Positions 16,901 to 25,343 are shown, counted from the first letter of the stretch. The stretch: 64,000 nt of DNA from JANLTX01 sp049840835 (GCA_049840835.1 JASGJG010000001.1:310001-374000); one strand, 5' to 3'. A program made the numbers and translations. Notes: generated from the letters alone by a model not told the origin.

Positions 16901-18712
16901 ATGGCAGTCCCCCAGGATCGTATTCGTAATTTCTGCATCATCGCGCACGTGGACCACGGAAAGTCCACTCTTGCTGACCGCCTGCTGGAAGTCACCAACA
17001 CGGTCGAGAAGCGAGACATGCAGGAACAGATCCTCGACAAGATGGATATCGAGCGTGAGCGGGGCATTACCATCAAGATGGCCGCCGTACGAATGCCCTA
17101 TATCGCTGCCGATGGGCTGGAGTACGAACTCAATCTAATTGACACGCCCGGTCACGTGGACTTCACCTACGAAGTCTCGCGCTCGCTGAACGCCTGCGAA
17201 GGAGCGCTCTTAGTGGTAGACGCCGCGCAGGGCGTGGAAGCGCAAACCCTGGCGAACGCCAACCTGGCGATGAACGCCAACTTAGAGATTATCCCGGTTA
17301 TCAACAAGATCGACCTGCCTGCCGCCGATCCGGAGCGAGTGGCTGAGGAGATCGAGAGCGTATTGGCTATTGATGCCACCGAGGCGATTCCCTGTAGCGC
17401 CAAAGAAGGTATCGGAGTCCCTGAGATTCTAGAGGCCGTGGTGAAGAAGGTGCCGCCGCCAACCGGCGACCCGAACGAACTCCTGCGTGCCCTGGTCTTT
17501 GACAGTCACTACGATGGTTACTTAGGCGTAGTGGCCTATGTGCGACTGGTAGACGGTACGCTGAAGGCGGGCGATAAGATTCGCTTCATTGCCACTGGTA
17601 AAGAGTTCCCGGTCAGCGAGGTTGGCGTCTTTACCCCTGGCATGAAGCCGATTGCCGAGCTACGCGCCGGTCAGACGGGTTACCTACATGCCGCCATCAA
17701 GTCTGTGACCGACTGCCGTGTGGGTGACACGGTTACCGTTGCGGGTCGTGAAGGCAAAACCGTAGAAGCGCTGCCTGGCTACCGACCTGCCAAGCCCATG
17801 GTCTTCTGCGGTCTCTACCCCATTGATAGCTCGGACTTCCCCAAGCTCCGAGACTCGTTGGCCAAGATGCAGCTCAATGATGCTGCGCTCAGCTTTGAGG
17901 CAGAAAGCTCCGCGGCTATGGGCTTCGGGTTCCGTTGCGGCTTCCTGGGCCTACTGCACATGGAGATCGTGCAGGAGCGCTTAGAGCGTGAGTTCAACCT
18001 CTCTTTGCTCGCTACTGCTCCCAGCGTGGTCTACCACGTGTACAAAACCGATGGCACGATGGAGACGATAGACAACCCGGCGAACTGGCCCGATACCACG
18101 CTCATTGAGCATGTGGAAGAGCCGTATGTCTCTGCCGCTATTATCGTTCCCACGGACTATGTAGGTGCCGTGATGGATATGGGCCGAGATCGCCGTGGTA
18201 TCCAGACCCGCTCGGACTACCCCGCACCGGGCCGCGTGATGCTCTACTACGAACTCCCCCTGGCTGAGATCGTGATGGACTTCTTCGACCAGCTCAAGTC
18301 TCGTACCAAGGGCTACGCCAGCTTCGATTACGAGCTTTCCGAGTACCAGCCCAGCTCTCTGGTGAAAGTCGATGTGCTGGTGAATACAGACAACGTGGAC
18401 TCGCTCAGCTTCATCACGCACCGCGATAAGGCTTACAATCGCGGCAAGATGCTGGTCGAAAAGCTCAAGGAAATCCTGCCCCGCCAGCAGTTCGAGATCA
18501 AGCTACAGGCGGCTATAGGCGGCAAAATTATCGCCGCCGAGCGCGTGTCTGCCCTGCGCAAAAACGTGATCGCCAAGTGCTACGGTGGTGACATCACCCG
18601 TAAGCGCAAGCTGCTGGAAAAGCAGAAGGAAGGCAAGAAGCGCATGAAGCAGATCGGCTCGGTAGAGATTCCACAAGAAGCCTTCATGTCGGTCCTCAAA
18701 ATCAGCGACTAA
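16901..18712 (+). CDS. lepA: elongation factor 4 (LepA), ribosome back-translocase GTPase
   Basis: 603 residues, the normal LepA length. The GTPase motifs are intact: AHVDHGKST (G1), GITI (G2), DTPGH (G3) and NKID (G4). EF-G-like domains II, III and V follow, and the LepA-specific C-terminal domain includes the conserved stretch RKRKLLEKQKEGKKRMKQIG near the end. It acts on stalled or mistranslocated ribosomes. The first residues, PQDRIRNFCIIAHVDHGKST, match the family start. A -10 box sits 8 nt upstream and there is no clear Shine-Dalgarno. An intrinsic terminator separates it from the paralogue array. Confidence 0.98.
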   Translation: MAVPQDRIRNFCIIAHVDHGKSTLADRLLEVTNTVEKRDMQEQILDKMDIERERGITIKMAAVRMPYIAADGLEYELNLIDTPGHVDFTYEVSRSLNACEGALLVVDAAQGVEAQTLANANLAMNANLEIIPVINKIDLPAADPERVAEEIESVLAIDATEAIPCSAKEGIGVPEILEAVVKKVPPPTGDPNELLRALVFDSHYDGYLGVVAYVRLVDGTLKAGDKIRFIATGKEFPVSEVGVFTPGMKPIAELRAGQTGYLHAAIKSVTDCRVGDTVTVAGREGKTVEALPGYRPAKPMVFCGLYPIDSSDFPKLRDSLAKMQLNDAALSFEAESSAAMGFGFRCGFLGLLHMEIVQERLEREFNLSLLATAPSVVYHVYKTDGTMETIDNPANWPDTTLIEHVEEPYVSAAIIVPTDYVGAVMDMGRDRRGIQTRSDYPAPGRVMLYYELPLAEIVMDFFDQLKSRTKGYASFDYELSEYQPSSLVKVDVLVNTDNVDSLSFITHRDKAYNRGKMLVEKLKEILPRQQFEIKLQAAIGGKIIAAERVSALRKNVIAKCYGGDITRKRKLLEKQKEGKKRMKQIGSVEIPQEAFMSVLKISD

Positions 18713-18721
18713 TCAAGTATG

Positions 18722-18743
18722 CCCCCTGCAAAGGGGGTATTTT
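18722..18743 (+). terminator. intrinsic terminator after lepA
   Basis: CCCCCT (18722-18727), GCAA loop, AGGGGG (18732-18737), then TATTTTC. Confidence 0.8.
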
Positions 18744-18762
18744 CATTGGGGGGAGGTGCGTT

Positions 18763-19107
18763 TTGTTTCGGAAGCTATTTCTGGCATTACTGGCGCTCAG
18801 TGCTCTGGCCATATCTGCGCTTGCCATAGCCTTCCCCCAGATGAACCAGCGTACTTTATTGGAGGTCAACGGTGCCAGGGCGGTTCAATACCATAAACGT
18901 GAGTGGAAGCTGTTGCCTTTCGCTTACTGGGGATTCAATCTCGACCCTCCTGAGCGAAGTGGATGCTGTGACGAATCTGGTGGCCAGAAAGAGCATTTTT
19001 ATCGTTTCGGGTTTATCAGCATAACAGATAGTCAGAGTATAAATAAACTGAACAATGTGCCGGTCAATACTGGCCAAGATAAAGCAGCCAGTCCAGAAAA
19101 TCTTTGA
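18763..19107 (+). CDS. small exported paralogue 1 of 8 (W-x-LLP-x3-WGF family)
   Basis: 114 residues, TTG start with GGGAGGTG upstream. N-terminal anchor or signal MFRKLFLALLALSALAISAL ending AFP; then YHKREWKLLPFAYWGF and, 40 residues on, YRFGFISI. These three blocks are shared by all eight paralogues in this region. It carries a CC pair in its variable loop (SGCCDESGG) and a longer polar tail. Probably membrane-anchored or secreted. Function unknown; I recognise no family. It follows the lepA terminator and precedes paralogue 2 by 9 nt. Confidence 0.72.
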   Translation: MFRKLFLALLALSALAISALAIAFPQMNQRTLLEVNGARAVQYHKREWKLLPFAYWGFNLDPPERSGCCDESGGQKEHFYRFGFISITDSQSINKLNNVPVNTGQDKAASPENL

Positions 19108-19116
19108 GGTGAGCCA

Positions 19117-19422
19117 ATGTTTCGAAAGCTCCTTTTGGTATTTATAGCGCTCCATGTTCTGACTGTGGCTGCACTTGCTATCGTCTTTCCCAACAAAAAT
19201 GAGCATGGCTTTATACGTCTTAGTCATAGGCCAGAGTTTGAAAAATACTATAAAAGACACTGGGAGCTACTTCCCCCTACAGACTGGGGATTAGAACCGA
19301 ATCCTCCAAAGGAAATGGGATGTGGTCCATCAGGAGGCTGTGGTTCCGGAGTGCGACGTTTCGGATTTATTGGTATTGTCGAAGAAGAAGGCTGGCAAAT
19401 CACAGGAAAACTTCGGGAGTAG
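19117..19422 (+). CDS. small exported paralogue 2 of 8
   Basis: 101 residues. MFRKLLLVFIALHVLTVAAL signal or anchor, then VFP, YYKRHWELLPPTDWGL, and RRFGFIGIVEE. The variable loop is Cys/Gly-rich (GCGPSGGCGSG), like paralogue 1, so these two form a subgroup. GAGGTGAG is a good Shine-Dalgarno. The Uma2-family gene begins 3 nt after the stop and is probably co-transcribed. Confidence 0.75.
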   Translation: MFRKLLLVFIALHVLTVAALAIVFPNKNEHGFIRLSHRPEFEKYYKRHWELLPPTDWGLEPNPPKEMGCGPSGGCGSGVRRFGFIGIVEEEGWQITGKLRE

Positions 19423-19425
19423 ATA

Positions 19426-19986
19426 ATGGCTGTTGCGTACAAATTCCCCACTCTAGTCACTGCCGAGGAGTTATTCTCCATGCCGGATGGAGAACGCTAT
19501 GAACTGGTTCGTGGAGAGCTGAAAGAGTCAAAGATGCCTACTGGCGATAATCACGGCGCAATGACTGCCTGGCTGAGTGCTCATATTAGTATCTATATCT
19601 ACTCAAAAGGGCTTGGAGATTGCTTCGCGGCAGAAACAGGTTTCCTGGTTGCGCGTGACCCAGATACGGTTCTGGCGCCCGATTTTGCCTTTATTACCAA
19701 GGCTCGTTTGACTTTTTCGCGCGGTGGTGGCTACGTTCGCGCTGTGCCCGATCTTGTGCTGGAAACTCGCTCCCCCAGCGATAGACCCCGCGAAGTAGCC
19801 GAAAAAGTAAAAGAGTGGCTGGATGCCGGAGTCTCTATGGTGCTGGAGCTAAACCCGGCTCGGAAGATTCTCACTGTCTATCGGCCCGACAGAGAACCTA
19901 TCGCCTTGGGGGAAAACGACACGTTCGATGGCGAAGAGCTACTCCCTGGATTCTCCCTGCCCCTGACAGTCCTGTTTGAAGACTGA
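19426..19986 (+). CDS. Uma2-family (DUF820) PD-(D/E)XK nuclease-like protein
   Basis: 186 residues typical of the Uma2/DUF820 restriction-endonuclease-like family, expanded in cyanobacteria, Chloroflexi and related phyla. Visible signatures: TAEELFSMPDGERYELVRGEL at the N-terminus; the catalytic core APDFAFI, then DLVLETRSPSD (Asp and Glu of the PD-ExK motif), then EKVKEWLDAGV; and a C-terminal LPGFSLPL. The usual Lys of the ExK motif is Arg here (ETR), so catalysis is uncertain. GGGAG precedes the ATG. Biological role unknown. Confidence 0.88.
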   Translation: MAVAYKFPTLVTAEELFSMPDGERYELVRGELKESKMPTGDNHGAMTAWLSAHISIYIYSKGLGDCFAAETGFLVARDPDTVLAPDFAFITKARLTFSRGGGYVRAVPDLVLETRSPSDRPREVAEKVKEWLDAGVSMVLELNPARKILTVYRPDREPIALGENDTFDGEELLPGFSLPLTVLFED

Positions 19987-20025
19987 GCGATGCATAAGGG
20001 ACTGAAATCCCTTGTACACTGGCGG

Positions 20026-20979
20026 TTATCCCTTCGTAATCCGCACCGCACCGCGATTGGGTAGCACATCGAACTGCGCTATTGTTTCGCCAGATATTTG
20101 CTGCGTTGGTGTGGGCGTTGCGGGTTTGGTTTTGCCCTGCACTATCTGGAAGCGTTTCCAGGAAGCAGGGACACGTACACGAATGGTCAAGGGGGCGGTA
20201 TAGAGCGTGGTAAAGGGCAGGCCGTAGGTAGGCAGCTTTTTAGGATCGCACTTCAGAGCCAGGGTGAAAGCGGAACTACTTGTCTGAGTGAGCTGAAGCG
20301 GTTCGGCGGCGCTGCGCTGAGTGACATACTGATGAATGGTGCCTGTGGGAGCGGTCCAGATGTCGGTCTGGTTTGCTGTCAGAAAATCCAGGATGCGCGT
20401 TAGATTGGCAACGCTCGTGCTGAGCCATTCCCCACCCGTGCCATGCATGCCAAACTGAATCCAGGAGCGATTGGCAAGAGCCTTTTTCGGAATAGCGCAG
20501 GGGTCGGGATTGCCGTTAGCATCGTCAAAGAACTCACGTCTTGGTGTCGCAAAGAGTCGATACTTCACAAGGATTTGCTCTAGCTCGTCCGCTGTGAGCT
20601 TCCAGGGAACCCCGCCTGGTGTAGCAAAAGGTAGCAGGCGCGGGCGATTGCCATAGATGCGAGTCAGAATCTCCGAACAGCCCTTTATCTCGCTCTCCGC
20701 TTCGCTGACACTGTTCGCCCCTTTATGGTTAAGCGTGTGGTTACCGATCTCGTGCCCTGCTCGGAGAACATCGCTTTCCCAGACTTTCGCATTCGGTTTG
20801 TAATGACCCGTGCCGGGGCAGATGAAAAAAGTAGCGAAGGCTTTGTACTTTGCCAGAAGCGGGATGGCGTTCTGAATCTGGCTGTTCATGCTGTCATCGA
20901 ACTGCAGGGAGATCGCTGCCACTCGCCCATCACGATAGGGAGTTATTTCCGGCGTATGGGGGAGTTCTTCGGGTTTCAT
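20026..20979 (-). CDS. polysaccharide deacetylase (NodB-fold) family protein
   Basis: 317 residues, CE4/NodB-like. The first motif reads SLQFDDSMN (family TFDDG, catalytic base and metal Asp), the second HEIGNHTLNH carries the two zinc histidines, and RLLPFATPGG replaces RxPxG. A C-terminal beta-sandwich-like domain (about 225-317) follows. It has no signal peptide and is probably a carbohydrate esterase, or a related domain acting on glycans after export by another route. It lies antisense inside the paralogue array region, opposite to its neighbours. Confidence 0.82.
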   Translation of the reverse strand: MKPEELPHTPEITPYRDGRVAAISLQFDDSMNSQIQNAIPLLAKYKAFATFFICPGTGHYKPNAKVWESDVLRAGHEIGNHTLNHKGANSVSEAESEIKGCSEILTRIYGNRPRLLPFATPGGVPWKLTADELEQILVKYRLFATPRREFFDDANGNPDPCAIPKKALANRSWIQFGMHGTGGEWLSTSVANLTRILDFLTANQTDIWTAPTGTIHQYVTQRSAAEPLQLTQTSSSAFTLALKCDPKKLPTYGLPFTTLYTAPLTIRVRVPASWKRFQIVQGKTKPATPTPTQQISGETIAQFDVLPNRGAVRITKG

Positions 20980-21069
20980 GGAAGGGCTACCTCGCTCTCC
21001 CCTGTCTGTTGGTCGTTTCAGCAGGAAAACCCTTCCGCTTTTGGCGTAAAGCCGTTAGTGAGGAAGTTT

Positions 21070-21516
21070 ATGGAGCAAACGATTTATGAGGCCGCAGGCG
21101 GGAAGCAAGCCTTTATCGACCTGGCACACGCCTGGCATATCCGGTGCATGGCTGACCCGGTGGTAAGTCACGCCTTCTCGCATGGCTTTCACCCTCAGCA
21201 TTCGGAGCGATTAGCGGCATACTGGGCTGAGGCACTGGGCGGACCCTGTGACTACACCGAATCCATGGGCAGTGAATCCAGCGTAACTCGAATGCACGCA
21301 GGGAACGGCGAGCACCAGGAGATGGACGAGTGCGCCATAGCCTGCTTCGCACTGGCCCTGGAGGATACCGGTCTCTCCCAGGATCCACGCTTACGAGACA
21401 CACTCAATGCCTACTTTCGGTGGGCGACCCAGAGAATGTCCGCTTATCCGAAATCCGCAGATCACGTTCCTGAAGGGCTCGCACTAGCACGATGGTCCTG
21501 GAACGGACCTGTTTGA
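21070..21516 (+). CDS. group II truncated haemoglobin-like protein
   Basis: 148 residues. IYEAAGGKQAFIDLAHAWHIRCMADPVVSHAFSH matches the B-E helices of group II truncated globins, and AAYWAEALGGP the following turn. The segment RMHAGNGEHQEMDECAIACF corresponds to the F-G region that carries the proximal histidine. Such globins bind O2 or NO, or act in redox chemistry. I start it at the ATG at 21070, which has GAGGAAG upstream; a much longer reading frame from 20725 overlaps the deacetylase antisense and is not credible. Confidence 0.85.
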   Translation: MEQTIYEAAGGKQAFIDLAHAWHIRCMADPVVSHAFSHGFHPQHSERLAAYWAEALGGPCDYTESMGSESSVTRMHAGNGEHQEMDECAIACFALALEDTGLSQDPRLRDTLNAYFRWATQRMSAYPKSADHVPEGLALARWSWNGPV

Positions 21517-21610
21517 ACTATCGTATACTCATACGAAACCTAGTTTTACTACTTCGGGTAAGGTTTCTCAGGCGCAGAAGGCTGAGCTACCTGCTCACAG
21601 AGGTGAAATA

Positions 21611-21937
21611 ATGCTCCGAAAAGCTGCTATGGTATTCTTCGTATTAAGCGGCCTCGTCGTTGCCGTAGGCGCTGTTGCCTTTCCTCCGATAGAAAAACGC
21701 CAAACCTCACAACAAGAAGGTCTTCTTGTCGAGAAAACATACAAACGCTATTGGAAGGTTCTTCCTATTTCGGTATGGGGATTTACTCCGATTGAGACTA
21801 TTGCTGATGGTGGTAGCGGGGGAGGCGGTTGGTATACCAGGAGATTCGGCTTTATTGGCCTTAGAGAAGACCACTGGACCCAATATACAAGAAGTAGTGA
21901 ACCCAAACAGAATACTTTGATACTAAAGAGCCAGTGA
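21611..21937 (+). CDS. small exported paralogue 3 of 8
   Basis: 108 residues. MLRKAAMVFFVLSGLVVAVG signal or anchor, AFPP, YKRYWKVLPISVWGF, a Gly-rich loop (GGSGGGG), then RRFGFIGLRED and a polar tail. AGAGGTGA is the Shine-Dalgarno. It starts the second, six-gene run. It is closest to paralogues 4 and 6 (shared FPP/FRP-LE, Y-R-YW, RRFGF, E-D/Y). No function is known. Confidence 0.75.
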   Translation: MLRKAAMVFFVLSGLVVAVGAVAFPPIEKRQTSQQEGLLVEKTYKRYWKVLPISVWGFTPIETIADGGSGGGGWYTRRFGFIGLREDHWTQYTRSSEPKQNTLILKSQ

Positions 21938-21952
21938 GAGGAGAGGGACACC

Positions 21953-22255
21953 ATGCTCCGAAAAACTGTCTTACTTATTTTTCTGCTAAGTGCTCTAGGA
22001 GTTGTTGTGGGGGCAGTCACTTTTCCACCTTTGGAGACACATAAAACCTCACGCCATTATGAGTGGAATATCAAAGAAACTCACAGGCGTTATTGGGAGA
22101 TTCTTCCTCCTGAGGCGTGGGGAGTAACTCCTGTGAAAACGGCTATCCGAGGTGCTTATGAAGGTGGCAGTATCCGCACCAGGCGATTTGGCTTTGTCGG
22201 CCTTACTGAATATGACCAGACAGTAAGTAGGAAAGAAATGAAAGCAGAGAGGTAA
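21953..22255 (+). CDS. small exported paralogue 4 of 8
   Basis: 100 residues. MLRKTVLLIFLLSALGVVVG, then FPPLETHKTS, HRRYWEILPPEAWGV, a loop with GGS, and RRFGFVGLTEY. The Shine-Dalgarno is AGGAG. Fifteen nt separate it from paralogue 3 and 4 nt from paralogue 5, so the run is very probably one transcript. Confidence 0.75.
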   Translation: MLRKTVLLIFLLSALGVVVGAVTFPPLETHKTSRHYEWNIKETHRRYWEILPPEAWGVTPVKTAIRGAYEGGSIRTRRFGFVGLTEYDQTVSRKEMKAER

Positions 22256-22259
22256 CTTA

Positions 22260-22595
22260 ATGCTTTGGAAAGCAATATTGGCTTTTGTCTTGTTAAGTGC
22301 TCTGACCGTTGCTGTGGGAGCGCTGGCGTTTCCACCTATAAACGAGCACCAGTCCTCAGAAACGGCTACCCATTTCGTTAGCAAAACGCATCAGCGCCAC
22401 TGGATTCTCCTGCCAGTCTCTCGATGGGGATTTGGGTTTGAAGGCAGCATGGGCTGCCTGATGGACGGCATCAGTGGTGATCAGACTACGGAGCGGCGAC
22501 TGGGACCAGTGGCACTGGTAGAAGATTTGGTGATTATGGGTGTTAAAAAAGCCGAGCACGTAAAATTCCCCCCAGTTAAAATAATTCGATTTTAG
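22260..22595 (+). CDS. small exported paralogue 5 of 8 (divergent)
   Basis: 111 residues. MLWKAILAFVLLSALTVAVG, AFPPINEHQSS, HQRHWILLPVSRWGF, then ERRLGPVALVED where others have RRFGFIGLxE. The altered last block (LGP for FGF) marks it as the most divergent of the second run. AGAGGT precedes the ATG. Confidence 0.72.
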   Translation: MLWKAILAFVLLSALTVAVGALAFPPINEHQSSETATHFVSKTHQRHWILLPVSRWGFGFEGSMGCLMDGISGDQTTERRLGPVALVEDLVIMGVKKAEHVKFPPVKIIRF

Positions 22596-22654
22596 ACGCC
22601 AGGTGAAGTAATACTGGTTGTAGGAAGACTAAACAGCCAGCAGGAGATAATAAA

Positions 22655-22978
22655 ATGTTCAAGAAAACGCTACTGATAGGCTTCCTATTACTGGCTCTGG
22701 TTGGTGTTGTAGGGGCGATTGCTTTTCGGCCTCTAGAAAAGTATCAATATTCCCAGCTGGAGGGTGGGTTCAGGCAAGAAACCTATAAACGCTACTGGAA
22801 GATTCTGCCTTTTTCCCAATGGAGTGTTCATTTTACGGAGAGTATTCCCGAAGGGGGTAGGGAGGCATATGGTAAGTACATCAGGCGGTTTGGATTTGTT
22901 AGCCTTACGGAAGACCGCTGGACACTCGCTGTCCACTTGCCAGAGCCAGAGCAGCAGGCATCAAAAGTGAAACCATGA
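22655..22978 (+). CDS. small exported paralogue 6 of 8
   Basis: 107 residues. MFKKTLLIGFLLLALVGVVG, AFRPLEKYQ, YKRYWKILPFSQWSV (Ser replaces Gly of the WGF block), a Gly/Glu loop, then RRFGFVSLTEDRW. A 59-nt gap precedes it, with CAGGAG near the ATG. Confidence 0.75.
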   Translation: MFKKTLLIGFLLLALVGVVGAIAFRPLEKYQYSQLEGGFRQETYKRYWKILPFSQWSVHFTESIPEGGREAYGKYIRRFGFVSLTEDRWTLAVHLPEPEQQASKVKP

Positions 22979-23018
22979 GGACTCTTTAGCCACTAAACAA
23001 CCAGCAAGAAGCTGTAAG

Positions 23019-23303
23019 ATGCTACGAAAGATACTTTTACTGATTGCAGCTATATGCCTTTTGGTCGTCGCAGCAGGGGCGCTTGCCTTCCTGCCTGGAA
23101 AGTGGAAGCGTACCTATGTAACGTCGACAGGCAGGTCTCACACAGACACATACGAGAGATCCTGGAGGCTGCTGCCACGCGAGAAGTGGGGATTTTCATC
23201 GGAAGACCTGGTGTTCTGTGCCTATGCTGGCAATGATGAGCGGTTGCGCGTATGGCGAATCGGATTCATCGCGGTCGCGCTATATGAAGAGCCAGGCCTC
23301 TGA
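23019..23303 (+). CDS. small exported paralogue 7 of 8
   Basis: 94 residues. MLRKILLLIAAICLLVVAAG, AFLPGKWK, YERSWRLLPREKWGF, then VWRIGFIAVALYE. It lacks the Gly-rich loop, having CAYAGNDE instead. With paralogue 8 it shares LLPRE-WGF and R-GFIA, so the two form a subgroup. The Shine-Dalgarno is weak. Confidence 0.73.
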   Translation: MLRKILLLIAAICLLVVAAGALAFLPGKWKRTYVTSTGRSHTDTYERSWRLLPREKWGFSSEDLVFCAYAGNDERLRVWRIGFIAVALYEEPGL

Positions 23304-23337
23304 AGTGAAAAGTAACAGGCTGTGAGGTAGCAGCATA

Positions 23338-23616
23338 ATGCTCCGTAAGATATCACTCTCTCTGCTGGCGTTACTCTGCCTGATTGGAGGCGTGCTCGCT
23401 TTTCTGAATCGGCCCTTTCATAAAGAATGGTATGCGAAGGAAGGAAGTCTCACTCGTATTGAGTTCGACTCGCGGCGATGGGAGCTGCTGCCTAGAGAGG
23501 ACTGGGGCTTTCAGGCCACCGAATTCGGCAACGATGGCATGCTGACAAAGACGCGACGATATGGATTTATCGCCATCGTAGAAGAAGGGGGCTGGGGCGG
23601 CTATAAGTCCGACTAG
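23338..23616 (+). CDS. small exported paralogue 8 of 8
   Basis: 92 residues, the shortest copy. MLRKISLSLLALLCLIGGVL, AFLNRPFHKEW, DSRRWELLPREDWGF, then TRRYGFIAIVEEGGWGG. GAGGT lies upstream of the ATG. It ends 14 nt before the GH5-like gene, which may share its transcript. Confidence 0.74.
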   Translation: MLRKISLSLLALLCLIGGVLAFLNRPFHKEWYAKEGSLTRIEFDSRRWELLPREDWGFQATEFGNDGMLTKTRRYGFIAIVEEGGWGGYKSD

Positions 23617-23630
23617 CTGATTTCAACACT

Positions 23631-24686
23631 ATGTTGACTGTTGGGCGCGATGGTGCGCTGCTATTACACGGAAAACCATACCGAGGCATCGGGGTGAACT
23701 ACTTCGATGCCTTTCAGCGGCACTTGCTGAATGAGAAAGATACCTCGTTTGAGGCTGGCTTCGATGCCCTGGCAGAGCGCGGCATTCCCTTTATCCGGTT
23801 CATGGCCTGCGGGTTCTGGCCAGTCGAACAGACGCTTTATGAGGTGAGTCCAAAGGCGCATTTTGCCCGGTTGGAGCGATTCGTAAAAGCTGCTGAGGCG
23901 CGGGGTATCGGGCTGATACCGTCGCTGTTCTGGAATATGTCTACCGTGCCCGATCTGGCTGGAGAACCCTGCTCGGCGTGGGGAGACACGAAGAGCCGCA
24001 CTCATACCCGCATGCACCGCTATACCCAGGAGGTCGTCACGCGTTTCAGGGACTCTAAGGCATTGTGGGCTTGGGAGTTCGGGAATGAATATAATCTGCC
24101 TGCCGATCTACCCAACGCTGCGGAGCATCGCCCACAAATCGCTGTGGACCGGGGCACACCATCCACCCGTACGGAGCGCGATGAGCTTACTCATGATGAT
24201 ATCCGCACAGCGTTGAAGGCATTTGGGAATGAAGTGCGGCGCTACGATAAGCAGCGTCTGATTGTCTCTGGCAATGCTCTGCCTCGTCCTTCTGCCTGGC
24301 ACCAGCTCCATGAGAAAAGCTGGAAGCAAGATGACCCTGGGCAGCAGGCAGAGATGCTGCTTGCCGATAACCCGAACCCGCTTGGCACACTAACGATCCA
24401 TGCCTACGAGGACTTCGACCGGGTCGCAGATGCGCAGGCTGTGGCACGGCAGGCAAGAAAGCCGCTGTTCTTAGGGGAGTTCGGCGTCCCCGGCGCACCT
24501 ACACCAGAGTCTGACAAACGCTTCACAGCGATGCTAGACGGAATTAAGCGACTGAAGATTCCGCTCTCGGCGCTATGGGTATACGATTTTCCCTATCAGG
24601 ATGATTACACGGTAACGGCCACCAACACCCGGCGTGGGCAACTAGAGGCCGTGGCTGCGGCTAACAAGCGGCTTCGGTTACCGTGA
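23631..24686 (+). CDS. glycoside hydrolase family 5-like protein
   Basis: 351 residues of (beta/alpha)8-barrel type. The predicted acid/base is Glu153 in WEFGNEYN and the nucleophile Glu283 in LFLGEFGVPG; RGIPFIRFMACGFWP and GLIPSLFWNMS are earlier strands. There is no signal peptide, so it is either cytoplasmic or uses an unusual export signal. It follows paralogue 8 by 14 nt with no obvious Shine-Dalgarno; GTGCGCTG in the early codons is the only other candidate start region. The substrate is probably a beta-glycan or beta-mannoside, not resolvable here. Confidence 0.85.
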   Translation: MLTVGRDGALLLHGKPYRGIGVNYFDAFQRHLLNEKDTSFEAGFDALAERGIPFIRFMACGFWPVEQTLYEVSPKAHFARLERFVKAAEARGIGLIPSLFWNMSTVPDLAGEPCSAWGDTKSRTHTRMHRYTQEVVTRFRDSKALWAWEFGNEYNLPADLPNAAEHRPQIAVDRGTPSTRTERDELTHDDIRTALKAFGNEVRRYDKQRLIVSGNALPRPSAWHQLHEKSWKQDDPGQQAEMLLADNPNPLGTLTIHAYEDFDRVADAQAVARQARKPLFLGEFGVPGAPTPESDKRFTAMLDGIKRLKIPLSALWVYDFPYQDDYTVTATNTRRGQLEAVAAANKRLRLP

Positions 24687-24941
24687 CGGTATCTACCAGG
24701 ACCGATATGGTCCGGCAATGGGCGTCGTTCCTCCGCCGTCGCCTGTGGCGAGGTTATATGCTTTCCTGCCACGGCACAAAGTGCCCATAGCCGGACGTTT
24801 ACCGTCCTGGAAAACATGGGTTTGGTATCGACCTGCATGTGGACAATGAGGATATTGTGAGCCTGCAAGGGGAGCGCTTCGGCTTCTCCGTGGTGTTGGT
24901 AGCACTGGAGGATACGGCGTGGACCAATAAAGTCCGCGCCG

Positions 24942-25265
24942 CTATATCTCCGATGACAGGCGCGGCCAGGCCAGCCAGATGAGAAACCCGATGTAGGCCG
25001 TAATACAGAGGAGCGCAAGCATTACTGGTGGATAGGGAAGCATACTCAGGCTGAACCAGGCGGCAACAATAATTCCCGCGATAGCCGCCCAGCGCCGCAG
25101 ATGCCACAGACGCCAGTAGATCCAGCCCTGCACCCCAAACATCGCCAGACCGGGAAGCATCCAGAAGGTCCAGCCCTCCATGAATATGACCCAGAGCACG
25201 ATTCCTAATTGGAAGGCGGTTAGCAGCATGCCCGCCATTGCAAAGAGGCGAATCTGTTTTAACAT
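24942..25265 (-). CDS. small multi-pass membrane protein, 107 aa
   Basis: Four hydrophobic segments (LFAMAGMLLTAFQLGIVLWVIFM, FWMLPGLAMFGVQGWIYWRLW, WAAIAGIIVAAWFSLSML, VMLALLCITAYIGFLIWLAW) and few loops. It is rich in Trp, like the protein at 7195. It converges with the GH5 gene; the 255 nt between them hold one open frame on the plus strand (24791-24982) that may be a decayed gene. Confidence 0.6.
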   Translation of the reverse strand: MLKQIRLFAMAGMLLTAFQLGIVLWVIFMEGWTFWMLPGLAMFGVQGWIYWRLWHLRRWAAIAGIIVAAWFSLSMLPYPPVMLALLCITAYIGFLIWLAWPRLSSEI

Positions 25266-25343
25266 AGGACCAGTTTCGCCATAGGTCCCCCGAACGTCTA
25301 TAGGACTAGTGCTCAGATTAAGTAGGTCTAACGTCCTGATAAC

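Noticed and set aside
20725..21069. Longer N-terminus for the truncated haemoglobin
   Set aside because: It would overlap the deacetylase start antisense; the ATG at 21070 has a Shine-Dalgarno and matches family length.
18763..23616. Toxin-immunity or CRISPR-like interpretation of the tandem array
   Set aside because: The repeats are whole protein genes with variable loops, not direct repeats with spacers; no toxin domain or alternating gene types are seen.
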